A stretch of 22,799 nucleotides of DNA from Gracilaria domingensis (GCA_022539475.1 VCMS01000498.1:1-22799); one strand, 5' to 3'. Counted from the stretch's first letter, positions 7,273 to 16,300 are shown. The notes: a model not told the origin generated them from the sequence alone. Made by a program: numbers and translations.

Positions 7273-9072
7273 TTACGGGCCGGACGGTCCAGCACCTGGG
7301 GTGCCCCCACTACCGGGAGCCCCGGAGAAGCGCTGTGCCGCTTTCGCTTGCAACTCCGACTCGTCGGTCACCGTATCGGGAACGGCCACTCCCACGCCTC
7401 GAAGGAGGTCGCGAATGACCGCCGCTCGCGGAGTGAGAGAAGAACTGCCGCCCACGGCGGATGCTACATCCTGAGCCCACGGGCCGGTCGGAGCGGGAGC
7501 CGCTACAGCGGGTGGATCAACAATCACGACTTCGTCGTCATCTCCCGTAGCTTCGGGCTCCGAGGCAACCCCCACTGGGCTCCCCTGATCCATGGGACTT
7601 CCTCCCTCTGCAGGGTCATCACCGTCATCGTCGACGTATACGAACCCACGCGGGTGCCCTTCCGGGATATATCGCTCCTCTCGGCGGCGACCAGCCGCCT
7701 CAGCGGGACCAATTACCTCCCAAATCCATGGGTCAAAGTAGACGAAGTCGCCGGCGTTGACGTTCCGCCCGGGAGAACGGTCCGACTGCCGACGGACCCC
7801 GTCGGAAACCTGACTAGCAGGCACTTCATTCCAGTCAATCTGGTCAATGACGTCCACCAACGCGGTGGCTTCGCGCGCATTACGGACCGAGCCGAGCACT
7901 TCGGAGAGATCCAACGCTCGGATCGCTTGCCGGATGAGCTCCGGGATGAACCAACCTCGGTACGAATCATATGCCTCGATGAGGAGGAAAACCGCAACGC
8001 GGACGGTCCATTCTGTTGCCAGGATGCTCCACAGGCCGCGAGGCGGATCGTTCATGAAGTACGAGCCTATGTAAGTTAGGCAGGGCAGTAGTTCTACGTG
8101 ACACCCTCGTGGGACTTCGACCGCAGGCCAGAATGACGGCAGCGGCAGGTATCGCCCAGTATGGGAGTGACGCGCAATGCGTTCCACCTCCGTGCACTGG
8201 TACGGCACCAGTACCCCGAAGCGGGAACGCCATTTCCTCTCGAATCGGAGGCCTTCATGAAATTGCAACCGTCCAGGACGGCGAAGGAACCGGTACTCGG
8301 CGCGAAGGATCGGCCGCGCCCACAGGATCAACTCCTGCTGCGGCTGAACGGTGTCCGAGTATCGGTCAATTTCGTCCAACGCGTTGGCTAGATGGTCGCC
8401 GTAGCCGACCTCGCCGAAAGTTCGGTAACGTGCTACATCGTACTGGTACTGTGCCGGCACCGGATGTTCGTTCGGAGCTCGGAAGTGTCGCGCGTACCCA
8501 ATGCGGGCCATCTCATTGCGAGCGAATTGCCTCGTCTCGTTTCGACCTACAAAGAGGCAGCTCGGTATAACCGCAACGCGGGCGATCCAGTCCCATGAAC
8601 GGGTAACGTCAGCAGGAAGCCCACCAGGGAGTTGACCGTCGACAGCGTACGAGTCGACGAGCTCGGTATCCCGAACGGCTTCGGCGTCAAACCAGGGAGC
8701 CTGGGCAAAAAGGAAACTGTGCCGGTGCGGATCCCGGATGCGTAACGCGCCTGCGGTAGGCCATCCACCCAGCGTAGCTGGCATCTCGGCGTTGAACCAA
8801 TCCCATACGGGCGCGGGACCAGCCTGAGCTGGACCGTGATCTTGTCCGGAAGAACCCGGCTGGGAGGCAGCCGCCGACTGCGGGAGAGGTACAGACCGGA
8901 ACGGCGGGTTGGACACTTGCATGCGTGCCGTCGAGGACGGAGGGCCGTTCGGTGCGTTGGACATCGCGGAAGGGCTCGAGGTGACGAGATTCGCTGCTGA
9001 CGCCGGAGGTGTTGGTGGCTCCGAACAGTTCTCGGCAGACCCGTCTTGGGAGACTTCCTTATATACCTCCAT
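7273..9072 (-). CDS. Antisense accessory ORF of element 1, unknown function
   Basis: This intact 599-residue ORF runs opposite to pol, between pol and the 3' LTR. I do not recognise the protein. Residues 1 to about 90 are Pro/Ser/Ala-rich and look disordered. The middle (about 90-450) is rich in Trp, Tyr, Arg and Phe and looks folded. The last part is acidic and Gly/Pro-rich, with YVDDDGDDP and GDDDEVVIVD. I see no signal peptide, clear membrane segment, zinc motif or retroelement enzyme motif. The ATG at 9072 overlaps a TATATAAG on the same strand (9065-9058), so a transcript from that box would more likely start translation at Met37 (8964). Antisense extra ORFs between pol and LTR are known in some plant Ty3 elements; homology to those is not implied. 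Confidence 0.7.
   Translation of the reverse strand: MEVYKEVSQDGSAENCSEPPTPPASAANLVTSSPSAMSNAPNGPPSSTARMQVSNPPFRSVPLPQSAAASQPGSSGQDHGPAQAGPAPVWDWFNAEMPATLGGWPTAGALRIRDPHRHSFLFAQAPWFDAEAVRDTELVDSYAVDGQLPGGLPADVTRSWDWIARVAVIPSCLFVGRNETRQFARNEMARIGYARHFRAPNEHPVPAQYQYDVARYRTFGEVGYGDHLANALDEIDRYSDTVQPQQELILWARPILRAEYRFLRRPGRLQFHEGLRFERKWRSRFGVLVPYQCTEVERIARHSHTGRYLPLPSFWPAVEVPRGCHVELLPCLTYIGSYFMNDPPRGLWSILATEWTVRVAVFLLIEAYDSYRGWFIPELIRQAIRALDLSEVLGSVRNAREATALVDVIDQIDWNEVPASQVSDGVRRQSDRSPGRNVNAGDFVYFDPWIWEVIGPAEAAGRRREERYIPEGHPRGFVYVDDDGDDPAEGGSPMDQGSPVGVASEPEATGDDDEVVIVDPPAVAAPAPTGPWAQDVASAVGGSSSLTPRAAVIRDLLRGVGVAVPDTVTDESELQAKAAQRFSGAPGSGGTPGAGPSGP
9058..9065 (-). promoter_or_regulatory. TATA-like box for the antisense ORF
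   Basis: TATATAAG lies on the - strand about 95 nt upstream of Met37 of the antisense ORF. It sits within the first codons counted from the first ATG (9072). The motif is a good match to a TATA box, but promoter use is inference. Confidence 0.35.
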
Positions 9073-9112
9073 CGCGAGGCGTATCGAGCCGACGGAGTCG
9101 GTGTCTCAGCCT

Positions 9113-9125
9113 GAGAAGGGGGAGA
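9113..9125 (+). other. 3' polypurine tract of element 1
   Basis: GAGAAGGGGGAGA is followed directly by TG at 9126. In LTR retrotransposons this RNase H-resistant tract primes plus-strand DNA synthesis and marks the LTR start. Its position 54 bp past the start codon of the antisense ORF leaves no gene between them. Confidence 0.85.
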
Positions 9126-9271
9126 TGTAGAGCAAAACGCCCTTTGTGGGGATGCACCGAAGTGCTTTTCATAGTTTGTTGATCCGTTACCGGCTTCGAC
9201 ACCTCAGGTTATGAGAGGCTACTGGGGTAGTGCCCCTATTTTGGGGTATGCCTAGGAAGGGTAGTATTTCT

Positions 9272-9327
9272 GCACACGTGTGCCAAGTTGGCCCGACCGC
9301 GCGGGCGCCGTGGCAAGTCTGCCACGG
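9272..9327. repeat. U3 palindromes of element 1
   Basis: GCACACGTGTGC at 9272-9283 is a perfect 12-bp palindrome with a CACGTG core, an E-box type site. CCGTGGCA (9308-9315) and TGCCACGG (9320-9327) form a perfect 8-bp stem with loop AGTC. A member of the mini-hairpin family follows at 9349-9363. These lie just upstream of the TATA box and may be transcription-factor sites. Confidence 0.6.
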
Positions 9328-9398
9328 GGGCACACCTGTAGTGTATTGGCCGGCAGCGCCGGATAGTTAGATATTTTAATTGACATTTTCAAGTGCCG

Positions 9399-9426
9399 TA
9401 TATAAGTGGCGGCACTTGCCGCCACT
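9399..9426 (+). promoter_or_regulatory. LTR core promoter: TATA box plus palindrome
   Basis: TATATAA lies at 9399-9405. Directly downstream is a perfect inverted repeat, arms 9405-9414 and 9417-9426 (AGTGGCGGCA / TGCCGCCACT) with a 2-nt spacer, so the box abuts a 10-bp stem. The arms also pair in part with AAGTGCCG at 9391-9398. Transcription of element 1 RNA would begin about 25-35 bases past the box, around the end of this palindrome. The start site itself is inferred. Confidence 0.6.
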
Positions 9427-10510
9427 GTACGGGAAGTAAACCTCAACGAGGCCTTTGGCTCTGATCTTCTTGCCGCTTGTGCACGGTCACAAGCCCCACC
9501 CTGGGGAATACCGCCGCAATTCCGGGCTGATCAACCAACCTCCGTCCCTGAGGAGTACTAATCCGTCGTCACGGCACTTTTCTTATCTATTTTATTGTTT
9601 TCATTTCCGTCTTACGGCTTTCGCTACTCTGCCCTACATTGTAGGTTTGTCCCATTTTGCCTCGGGAGTTTTCCAGCCTATCGCGAGTCAGTGCTCCGCA
9701 GTGCGGCTCGTTTGTTGATCTTTTGTCGTCCCATACCGTTTGGCTGGATACCCCCACTCGCTGTGGCTCGCCGGAACCACCCGGATACCTACGCCGATTC
9801 TACCCCTTCTACCTCCGACTGCACGCCCAGATCGGGGCCACCCGGATTTACACCCGGCTCGTGTTGGCCCTATCGGAGGGTTCTGCCGCTCGACTGCCCT
9901 TCACAGGGAGCAGGGCCTGAACACCCTGAGGTGCTCGTCCGCGACGCGGCTTGTTGTTTTCCCGTCGAGGGTTTTGCACCACACTTTGTCGTCTCAACCT
10001 TCTTCCCCCCCATCCCCAACCTCTCTCCATCTCCCCCTTTGGCGGCTTGGTCTCACCGCCCACAACGTCCCCTGCTACTCACACAGCCCCTCCTCTGGGC
10101 TCGTCTCGTGTGAGTGGGCAAAGCGTCCTCACTACCCGACCGTTGGGTTAGCCTTGTGCGAGCTAGCCTCTCTCTCCCGAAGTCCGTTCTTCTTGGTTTC
10201 CCGTCCCTCCTTCTTCTCCGTGGTGATTCTCTTTAATGTCGTTGTTCTCGTCATCGTTCTTTCCCGTTTCCATACCCCACGGTTGTCTTTGTTGTTGCTT
10301 CCCTTCGTTCCTTCGTCCTTGTGCCGGCCTCCCCTGCCTGCATCTGTTCCCTTGCTTCTCTTGTCGGCCTTGGAATCTGGTGTCGCTGGTTCTTTCGCGT
10401 TGCGATTCCGTTTCTCACATAGTGTTGCTTTGCATCTGTTGTTGCTAGACACACTGTATGATACGGCGTAAGGTTCCTATTAACCTACGGCCCTGAGGCA
10501 ATCGTTCAAG
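9427..10510 (+). other. Pyrimidine-rich LTR leader, no credible gene
   Basis: This region is probably transcribed. It is strongly C/T-rich, especially 9580-10440. Open frames across it translate to Leu/Ser/Pro/Phe-rich strings that follow from the base bias. From 9984 on it is homologous to element 2 LTRs, but more diverged from them than the downstream zinc-finger ORF is. The segment before 9984 is specific to element 1. Confidence 0.6.
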
Positions 10511-10511
10511 A

Positions 10512-10580
10512 GTAAGTTGTTCTCAGCTGCTCTTTTGGCATTTTGTGTGACTACTAACTTCTTGTTTGTTTCACATCAAG
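10512..10580 (+). other. Predicted 69-nt spliceosomal intron in the LTR (element 1 copy)
   Basis: The donor GTAAGT is at 10512-10517, an exact TACTAAC branch point at 10552-10558, then a T-rich stretch and the acceptor CAAG ending at 10580. Exon 1 ends in A (10511) and exon 2 begins TG (10581-10582), so splicing creates an ATG in frame with the zinc-finger ORF. The same signals occur in both other copies. Confidence 0.7.
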
Positions 10581-11011
10581 TGCCAACGTCTTTCGTTTCA
10601 TCCAGCGAGTATTCGTCGGTGGTTGACCCGGACGAGCGTCTAGAAGAAGTCTCCAACCCCGTTCTGCAGATAAAAATGTCGGCTGTGCAGCCTCTTGACG
10701 GGCCACGCGAGCGCCATATCTTTCGCGTAGCCACTCAGAAGGAGAAGCGCCGTCGTAACTCTCCGCCGCGTAAGCGAATCTTCAAACACTGTCGTGTCTG
10801 GGACATCAAGTTCCAGAGCCAGCGTCAGCTTGAAGTCCATCAAGCCGGCCGTCGCCATCGCAGAGCTTTGCGCCGTGCAAACTACACCGAGCTGGACATT
10901 CACTGCAAGGCTTGCGACATCCGGTTCTCTGAAGCCCACGATCTGCGCGTCCACTACAGGAGCCGCCGTCATCGTGCGACACTTAGAAAGAAGAACAATA
11001 CTATCTTTTAG
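10581..11011 (+). CDS. LTR-encoded two-finger U1/JAZ-type C2H2 protein, copy 1
   Basis: If the intron is removed, translation starts at an ATG made of A10511 and TG 10581-10582, giving 143 residues and ending at TAG 11009-11011. Without splicing the first in-frame ATG is 10676 (111 residues, context AAAAATGTC). A basic stretch (KEKRRRN, PPRKRIFK) precedes two fingers of the C-x2-C-x12-H-x5-H type with the HxxGRRHRRAL ending typical of U1-C/JAZ fingers, which commonly bind RNA, often double-stranded. In this copy the second Cys of finger 1 is Trp (TGG, 10799-10801), so that finger is probably broken. Finger 2 (CKACDIRFSEAHDLRVHYRS, then RRH) is intact. The gene lies wholly inside the LTR, so it would be carried at both element ends and transcribed before gag. 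RNA binding or regulation of the element is inference. Confidence 0.75.
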
Positions 11012-11309
11012 AGCACAGGTCTCTCCTTTCATTGTCCAGTTGTGACACATTTCTATTCATATCTCATTACATATATTATCCCTGTTTGTTCTTCTTTATC
11101 TTCTTGTCTATCGTTTGGTATCCCTTCTCTGTTCTTGTGTTCGTGCTTGTGTTGTTTGGCTTCTGCTGCACTCTATCTACGTAAGCTTATATTTGGCTAG
11201 TGCTTCTTCATCCGATTGGACTGGTACTCTACGAGAGCAAACTTTATTCTTATTGTTTTTGCCCGCTTTGGCTGTAACCGCCGACGCCCTCACCAAAATG
11301 GCGTTTTCA

Positions 11310-11444
11310 GATATAACGTGCTTATCGCACGGTTGGACGCCGGAGAGTTCCTGAATTGCATGCCAGAAATGGAACGCACTGTATGCGGACGTGATGTGCA
11401 CAACGTACGAAGTCCGCAGAATTTTAAGTAAATTTCTAGGTTCT
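11310..11444. other. 135-bp spacer between the two LTR tips
   Basis: This is the only part of the window between the ends of the two elements, so it is probably host DNA or a remnant of an older insertion. I see no gene or motif in it. Target-site duplications cannot be confirmed because the far end of element 1 is outside the window and element 2 runs into a tandem copy. Confidence 0.6.
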
Positions 11445-11741
11445 TGAAAACGCCATTTTGGTGATGGCGTCGGCGGTTACAGCCAAAGGGGGCAAAAATG
11501 ATAAAAATAGAGTTTGCTCTCGTAGAGTACCAGTCCAATCGGACGAAGAAGCACTAGCCAAATATAAGCTTACGTAGATAGAGTGCGGCAGAAGCCAAAC
11601 AACAAAGCACGAACACATGAACAGAAGAGAGATACCAAACGATAGACAAGAAGATAAAGAAGAACAAACAGGGATAATATATGTAATGAGATATGAATAG
11701 AAATGTGTCACAACTGGACAATGAAAGGAGAGACCTGTGCT

Positions 11742-12172
11742 CTAAAAGATAGTATTGTTCTTCTTTCTAAGTGTCGCACGATGACGGCGGCTCCTGTAGT
11801 GGACGCGCAGATCGTGGGCTTCAGAGAACCGGATGTCGCAAGCCTTGCAGTGAATGTCCAGCTCAGTGTAGTTTGCACGGCGCAAAGCTCTGCGATGGCG
11901 ACGGCCGGCTTGATGGACTTCGAGCTGACGCTGGCTCAGGACCTTGATGTCACAGACACGACAGCGTTTGAAGATTCGCTTACGCGGCGGAGGGTTACGA
12001 CGGCGCTTCTCCTTCTGAGTGGCTACGCGAAAGATATGGCGCTCGCGTGGCCCGTCAAGAGGCTGCACAGCCGACATTTTTATCTGCAGAACGGGATCTG
12101 GGACTTCTTCTAGACGCTCGTCCGGGTCAACCACCGACTAATACTCGCTGGATGAAACGAAAGACGTTGGCA
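11742..12172 (-). pseudogene. LTR-encoded zinc-finger ORF, copy 2, with early stop
   Basis: This is the same gene as at 10581-11011. Both fingers keep all ligands (CRVCDIK... and CKACDIR..., each C-x2-C-x12-H-x5-H). However, the frame that would start at the splice-made ATG (A12242 joined to TG 12172-12171) meets TAG at 12140-12138, where copies 1 and 3 have TCG. Translation could still begin at the internal ATG 12077, giving 111 residues with both fingers intact and ending at 11742. The gene is inside the 3' LTR of element 2, ending 297 bases from the LTR tip. Confidence 0.75.
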
Positions 12173-12241
12173 CTTGATGTGAAACAAACAAGAAGTTAGT
12201 AGTCACACAAAATGCCAAAAGAGCAGCTGAGAACAACTTAC
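12173..12241 (-). other. Predicted 69-nt intron, copy 2
   Basis: GTAAGT at 12241-12236, TACTAAC, and CAAG ending at 12173 are conserved with the element 1 copy, same length. Confidence 0.65.
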
Positions 12242-13395
12242 TCTTGAACGATTGCCTCAGGGCCGTAGGTTAATAGGAACCTTACGCCGTATCACACAGT
12301 GTGTCTAGCAACAACAGGTGCAAAGCAACACTATGTGAGGAACGGAATCGCAACGCGAAAGAACCAGCAAACCCAGGGTCCAAGGTCGACAAGAGAAGCA
12401 AGGGAACAGATGCAGGCAGAGAAGGCCCGCACAACGATGGAGGAACGGAAAGGGACAACAACAAAGACAACCGCGGCGGGTAAAAACGGGAAACAAGGGT
12501 AACGAGAACAACGACAACAAAGAGAATCACCACGGAGAAGAGGGAGAGACGGGGAACCAAGAAGAACAGACTTCGGGAGAGAGATGCACGCCCGCAGAAG
12601 GCTAACCCAACGGTAGGGTAGTGCGAACGCTTTTGCCGACTCACACGAGACGAGCCCAGAGGAGGGGCTGTGTGAGTAGCAGGGAACGTTGTGGGCGGTG
12701 AGACCAAGCCGCCAAAGGGGGAGAGTGAGACAGGTTGGGGATGGGGGGGAAGAAGGTTGAGACGACAAAGGGGGAAAGAGAAGAGGAGTGGGGGTGGGGG
12801 GAGGTCGTCGAAGGGGAAGTGGTCTGGCCGGAGTTGAGTCGGAGGCGACTGCTCCGGCTCTTTTATGCACAACCGCACCGTCGATTCCAGGCGGGAATCG
12901 ACGGTACGGTTGGCTTGGCCAATGGATGCGTTGTATCTACCGTACTAGCCTATAAGAGGCGTAGGTGGTAGATACTTTAAGCGCATATGCCGCCACAGGG
13001 GGCGCCTACGCAACGCAGTACACAGCGTGGAATGCACGTGTACTTGCGCAAGCGCAGGCGCCTCCCGTGGGTGACCACGAATTTGGCAATTGACAGCCGA
13101 TGAGGTCTGGTGGTCAGCATCGGAGCGCTCTCTGCCACTTAAGTAGACAATCTCATGTCACCCTGCTTGTAGTGCGGCGCCTCCTGGCCACACGCAAGGT
13201 AAATTCTGCGTAGAAAACTAACTAAACCTAAGATAGGATTAACTACAATAAAGCATTTTTAAACTATATTCTGTATTCTCGCTGCGTTGGGCACAACGCA
13301 GCAGTGTAGACACGTACGCCTGTCACGTGTACCGTTTGACGGGCCACACACCACCAAACCCAAACGACGCTACGCCGGGCGTCGAAAGTACTGGG
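12242..13395 (-). other. LTR leader and U3 of element 2, no gene
   Basis: From 12242 to about 12840 lies a leader that is C/T-rich on the - strand, with Leu/Ser/Pro-rich spurious frames. U3 runs from about 12870 to 13395 and is full of inverted repeats: 12877-12905 (12-bp arms); GCTGCGTT/AACGCAGC at 13281-13302; and GTATCTACC/GGTAGATAC around 12935-12975. AATAAA at 13247-13252 is on the + strand and so does not serve this element. Confidence 0.6.
12860..12905 (-). promoter_or_regulatory. Element 2 LTR promoter: TATA-like box with upstream hairpin
   Basis: CATAAAAG lies on the - strand at 12867-12860. Just upstream is a perfect 12-bp stem, ACCGTCGATTCC (12877-12888) and GGAATCGACGGT (12894-12905), loop 5. 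The module shared with element 1 starts about 90 nt downstream at 12771, so only the transcribed part is shared. The box is a fair, not perfect, TATA match. An identical arrangement is at 20965-21010. Confidence 0.5.
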
Positions 13396-16300
13396 CTAAT
13401 CCTCCGTGGTATAGTGGAAGAGAAAGGAGACTGCTAGCTTCTCTGGGTGGGGGATGTAGCTGAGTATCCGAGCGATTCCTGTGCGAGTATAGTGCGACAT
13501 ATGGTCCTGAGTCTCTTGTATGTAGAGTTGTGACTCTGGGAGATGCCCATGCAAGGAGACTGCATGGTGGTAAAGATATACCACGAATTCCGGCGCGATG
13601 TTACTTCCGTAGTTCTGGCGCACACGTCGAAATAATGCTCTTAAGATAGATCCTCCTCTACGACTCAAGAACGGGCCTGAGATTGAGAACAGGGCGAGTG
13701 AGGCATGCGTCAGCGTCCAGGTAACCCTTTCAACCTCTGGGATAGAGACGTTCAAAGGGCTAAGCCATGAATGTATGCTTTTCCCTCCAATAATAAAGTG
13801 ACACGAGAGATGGGGTGCAGTGAGGATATTGTAGTCAACGCGGAGTGGCATTACAGTGATCTGAGTGGGATATGGGGCTGGGGTGTCTTCGCCTTCCGTA
13901 ATAGTGGCTACCACCTCGTCCTGCAGATGAACTGGTCGGCGGTGATACCGCTTGAGCCGGCGGGCGTGGACTGCTTCTTTTGTGTAGCGATTATGAGGGG
14001 ACACTAGGACATATCGGGGGTGCCTGGCTTTAACCACTTTACAGGGTCCGTAGAATTTTGACTGAAAGGCAGGCCACTTCACGTTGGGGTTTAGAGCCTT
14101 CCCATGTATCACCAAGACCTCATCACCGACGTTGAACCGGTGCCCAGACTTGGGGTCGTCTTGTCGATTGGGTTGAGATAGAACTCTGGAAGCTCTGCCT
14201 GCGGAATTTGACAGTAGTTCATGATGACGATTAGTGGGGGTTGGATCTATGATGAGCGGGGGTAGGTCGTCTGAGCTCATCCATGGGACTGTGCCATACA
14301 TGAGCTCAAAAGGAGAAAACCCGCCACCCAGCCGGCGCCTCCTGTATCCGTAAAGTATTTGCTCGAGGGCTTCATCCCATTCTTGTCCCTTATTGAAGAT
14401 TGTCTTGGCAATCGATTTCTTGATGGTTCCAACCATTCTTTCAGCCCGGCCATTAGACATAGGGGCATAGGCCATGGTGGGCTTGAGGGATATCTTCTTA
14501 CTTTCCATGTATGCCTCGACTGCCTTGGCTTTGAAGGAACTGAAGTTGTCGGACACGATCGTCAGCGGGGGACCAAACGGGGAAACGATCTGAGATCGAA
14601 CAAAGTGAATGACGGTGGTAGAGGTCTGATTACCGTAGGCCGCGGCAATAGGCCATCCTGTTATGTGTTCTACACCAATCAGAGCAAAACGGTTGCCATT
14701 CCTGGTAGCCGGAAGAGGACCGGCGAAGTCCACAGAGAATGTATGAAATAGGCCAGTCAATGGGGCTCTTTGTCCTGGCCGGTACTTAAGCAGAGGTGTT
14801 GTGAACTGACACCCATCACAACTGCGAACATATGAAAAGATGTCGGAGTACATTCCAGGCCACCAGAATCGGAACTGGACCAGATCTTTAGTAGCCTCCA
14901 AGTCCCAATGTCCTATGTCATCATGAAAGGATGAGAGGATGCCACGGCGCTTGCTTACAGAGGGTACCACTCTTAATCCTTTCTTGGTACGGCGATAGAG
15001 GAGACCTTCCCAAAGGAAGAACTTCTTCGCATTCCTCTTAATCAAAGCGCGGATCTTAGGGTTTTCTTCAGGAAAAGAAAAGGCGGCAAGGTACAACTTG
15101 ATGTGCGCGCAGAAGGGCTCCAAGTCATAGACTTCGTCCGTCGCATTCAGTACAACAGACACGTCATCATCCGGCTCCGGTGGATCCCAAACGGCAAAGC
15201 GAGAGAGATAGTCGGCAGCCCGATTCTTGTCGCCAGATCTATAGACTATAACGAACTCGTATTCCGCTAGAAGGTCCATCCATCGGGCTAGGCGCCCGTG
15301 AATGTCCTTCTTTTGGAATGCATACTTTAGAGCTTCGTGGTCCGTAACAAGCTCAAAGAGGAGACCTCCGAGTAGATACATGCGAAACTTCTTCAAAGCA
15401 AAGACCACGGCTAGGGCCTCCTTTTCGCAAGTAGAATACTTTCGCTCGGCGGCATTAAGCGTTCGACTGGCAAATTGAATTGGGTGATACATTCCGTCCC
15501 CTTTCTTTTGTGACAGAACGGCACCAAGCGCGACTGAAGAAGCATCGGTTTCAACTCTAAAAAGCTTCTCAAAGTCGGGAAATGCTAAGACCGGCGGGGA
15601 TACTAACTTTCTCTTCAGATCCTCAAACGCGGTCTTCATCTCAGCGGTGAAGTTCAGCTTTCCCTTCCCTGTAGTGGCAGCATGCAATACTGTTGACGTA
15701 TCCACGAAATCCTTTATGAACCTTCGATAATAACTGGCTAGACCGAGAAAACTTCGGAGCTCGGTCACCGTCGAGGGTTCGGGGGCTTTTTGGATGACGT
15801 CGATCTTGTCTTGATCAACCGAAGTGCCTTCCTTGTTGATGACGTGACCAAGCAGTTTGATACGGGGCTGTGCGAAATCACACTTGGATATTTTTATCTT
15901 CAGACCGTGACTTGCAAGGATCTCGAGCACCCTGGTTAGGTGGTACAAATGTTCTTCCAGGCTTCTCGAGAAGATGACAACGTCGTCTATATAGACGCGA
16001 GCAAACTCTACCCCATGAAGGACCGCGTCCATCATCCTTTGAAACGTGGCTGGGGCATTCATGAGACCAAAAGGCATGACTTCAAACTGGAAGGTTCCCT
16101 GGCGACAAACAAAAGTCGTCATTTCTTTGCAGTCAGGAGCCATGCGCACCTGCCAGTATCCGGAGAAAAGGTCTAGGGTCGTGAAGAACGAACAATCACC
16201 CAAATCGTCAAAGATCTGTTCCATGTTTGGTAGGGGCCACCTGTCGGGCGTCATGACCTGGTTCAGACCCCGATAGTCGACACAGAACCGGGGCTTTCCA

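Larger units (their letters stand above)
1..11309 (+). mobile_element. Element 1: Ty3-type LTR retrotransposon, 5' end outside window
   Basis: The order gag, protease, RT, RNase H, integrase and chromodomain remnant, then a polypurine tract and an LTR, is that of a Ty3/gypsy chromovirus-like element. The 5' LTR and primer binding site are not in the window. The 3' end is defined by the tract GAGAAGGGGGAGA at 9113-9125, an LTR start TG at 9126, and an LTR end CA at 11308-11309. That right edge is also where homology to the LTRs of element 2 stops. Extra cargo is an antisense ORF (9072-7273) and a dense set of mini-hairpins. The gag and chromodomain frames are broken in this sequence, so the copy is either defective or imperfectly sequenced. 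Confidence 0.9.
9126..11309 (+). repeat. 3' LTR of element 1 (about 2.18 kb)
   Basis: It begins TG after the polypurine tract and ends CA (GGCGTTTTCA, 11300-11309). The U3 part (about 9126-9400) is unique to this element and rich in inverted repeats. A TATA box sits at 9399-9405. From 9984 to the end the sequence is homologous to the inner part of both element 2 LTRs, on the opposite strand. This shared part carries a pyrimidine-rich leader, a 69-nt intron and a zinc-finger ORF. The left half (9126-9983) has no counterpart in element 2. Confidence 0.8.
9984..12771. repeat. Large inverted repeat formed by two LTR halves
   Basis: Arm 9984-11309 (+) is homologous to the reverse complement of 11445-12771, 1326 against 1327 bases, with a 135-bp spacer. 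The arms belong to the 3' LTRs of two different element families meeting tail to tail. Homology stops sharply at 9984/12771, just inside the transcribed part of element 2's LTR. The two arms differ by scattered substitutions, with the zinc-finger ORF better conserved than the leader before it. Confidence 0.9.
11445..13395 (-). repeat. 3' LTR of element 2 (outer edge approximate)
   Basis: Its inner tip is fixed at 11445 by the break in identity with the other LTR (19557) and by the TG/CA ends. The first 1327 bases of the + strand are the module shared with element 1. The rest (12772-13395) is the family-specific U3, also present at 20878-21500. No polypurine tract is obvious on the - strand between pol stop 13396 and U3, so the LTR could begin up to about 60 bases inside the stated edge. 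Confidence 0.75.
11445..14640. repeat. Left copy of a 3.2-kb direct repeat (partner 19557-22799)
   Basis: The LTR plus the adjoining end of pol is repeated 8112 bp to the right in the same orientation. This is what an LTR-int-LTR-int tandem sharing one LTR would give, or an assembly made from near-identical dispersed copies. Confidence 0.9.

Noticed and set aside
9740..10471. Leu/Val/Phe-rich ORF in the LTR leader, with similar frames at 12878-12282 and 20719-20393, as a membrane protein.
   Set aside because: The hydrophobic look follows from the C/T-rich DNA, starts differ between copies, and replacements are many; the neighbouring zinc-finger ORF is far better conserved.
12735..12971. + strand ORF opposite the leader of element 2 (also at 20894-21076).
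   Set aside because: It is the antisense of a pyrimidine-rich tract and promoter, with no motif.
13247..13252. AATAAA as a poly(A) signal.
   Set aside because: It is on the strand opposite to element 2 and no + strand gene ends there.
13416..13430. GGAAGAGAAAGGAGA as the polypurine tract of element 2.
   Set aside because: It is purine-rich on the + strand, whereas the element reads on the - strand, and it lies inside the pol coding end.
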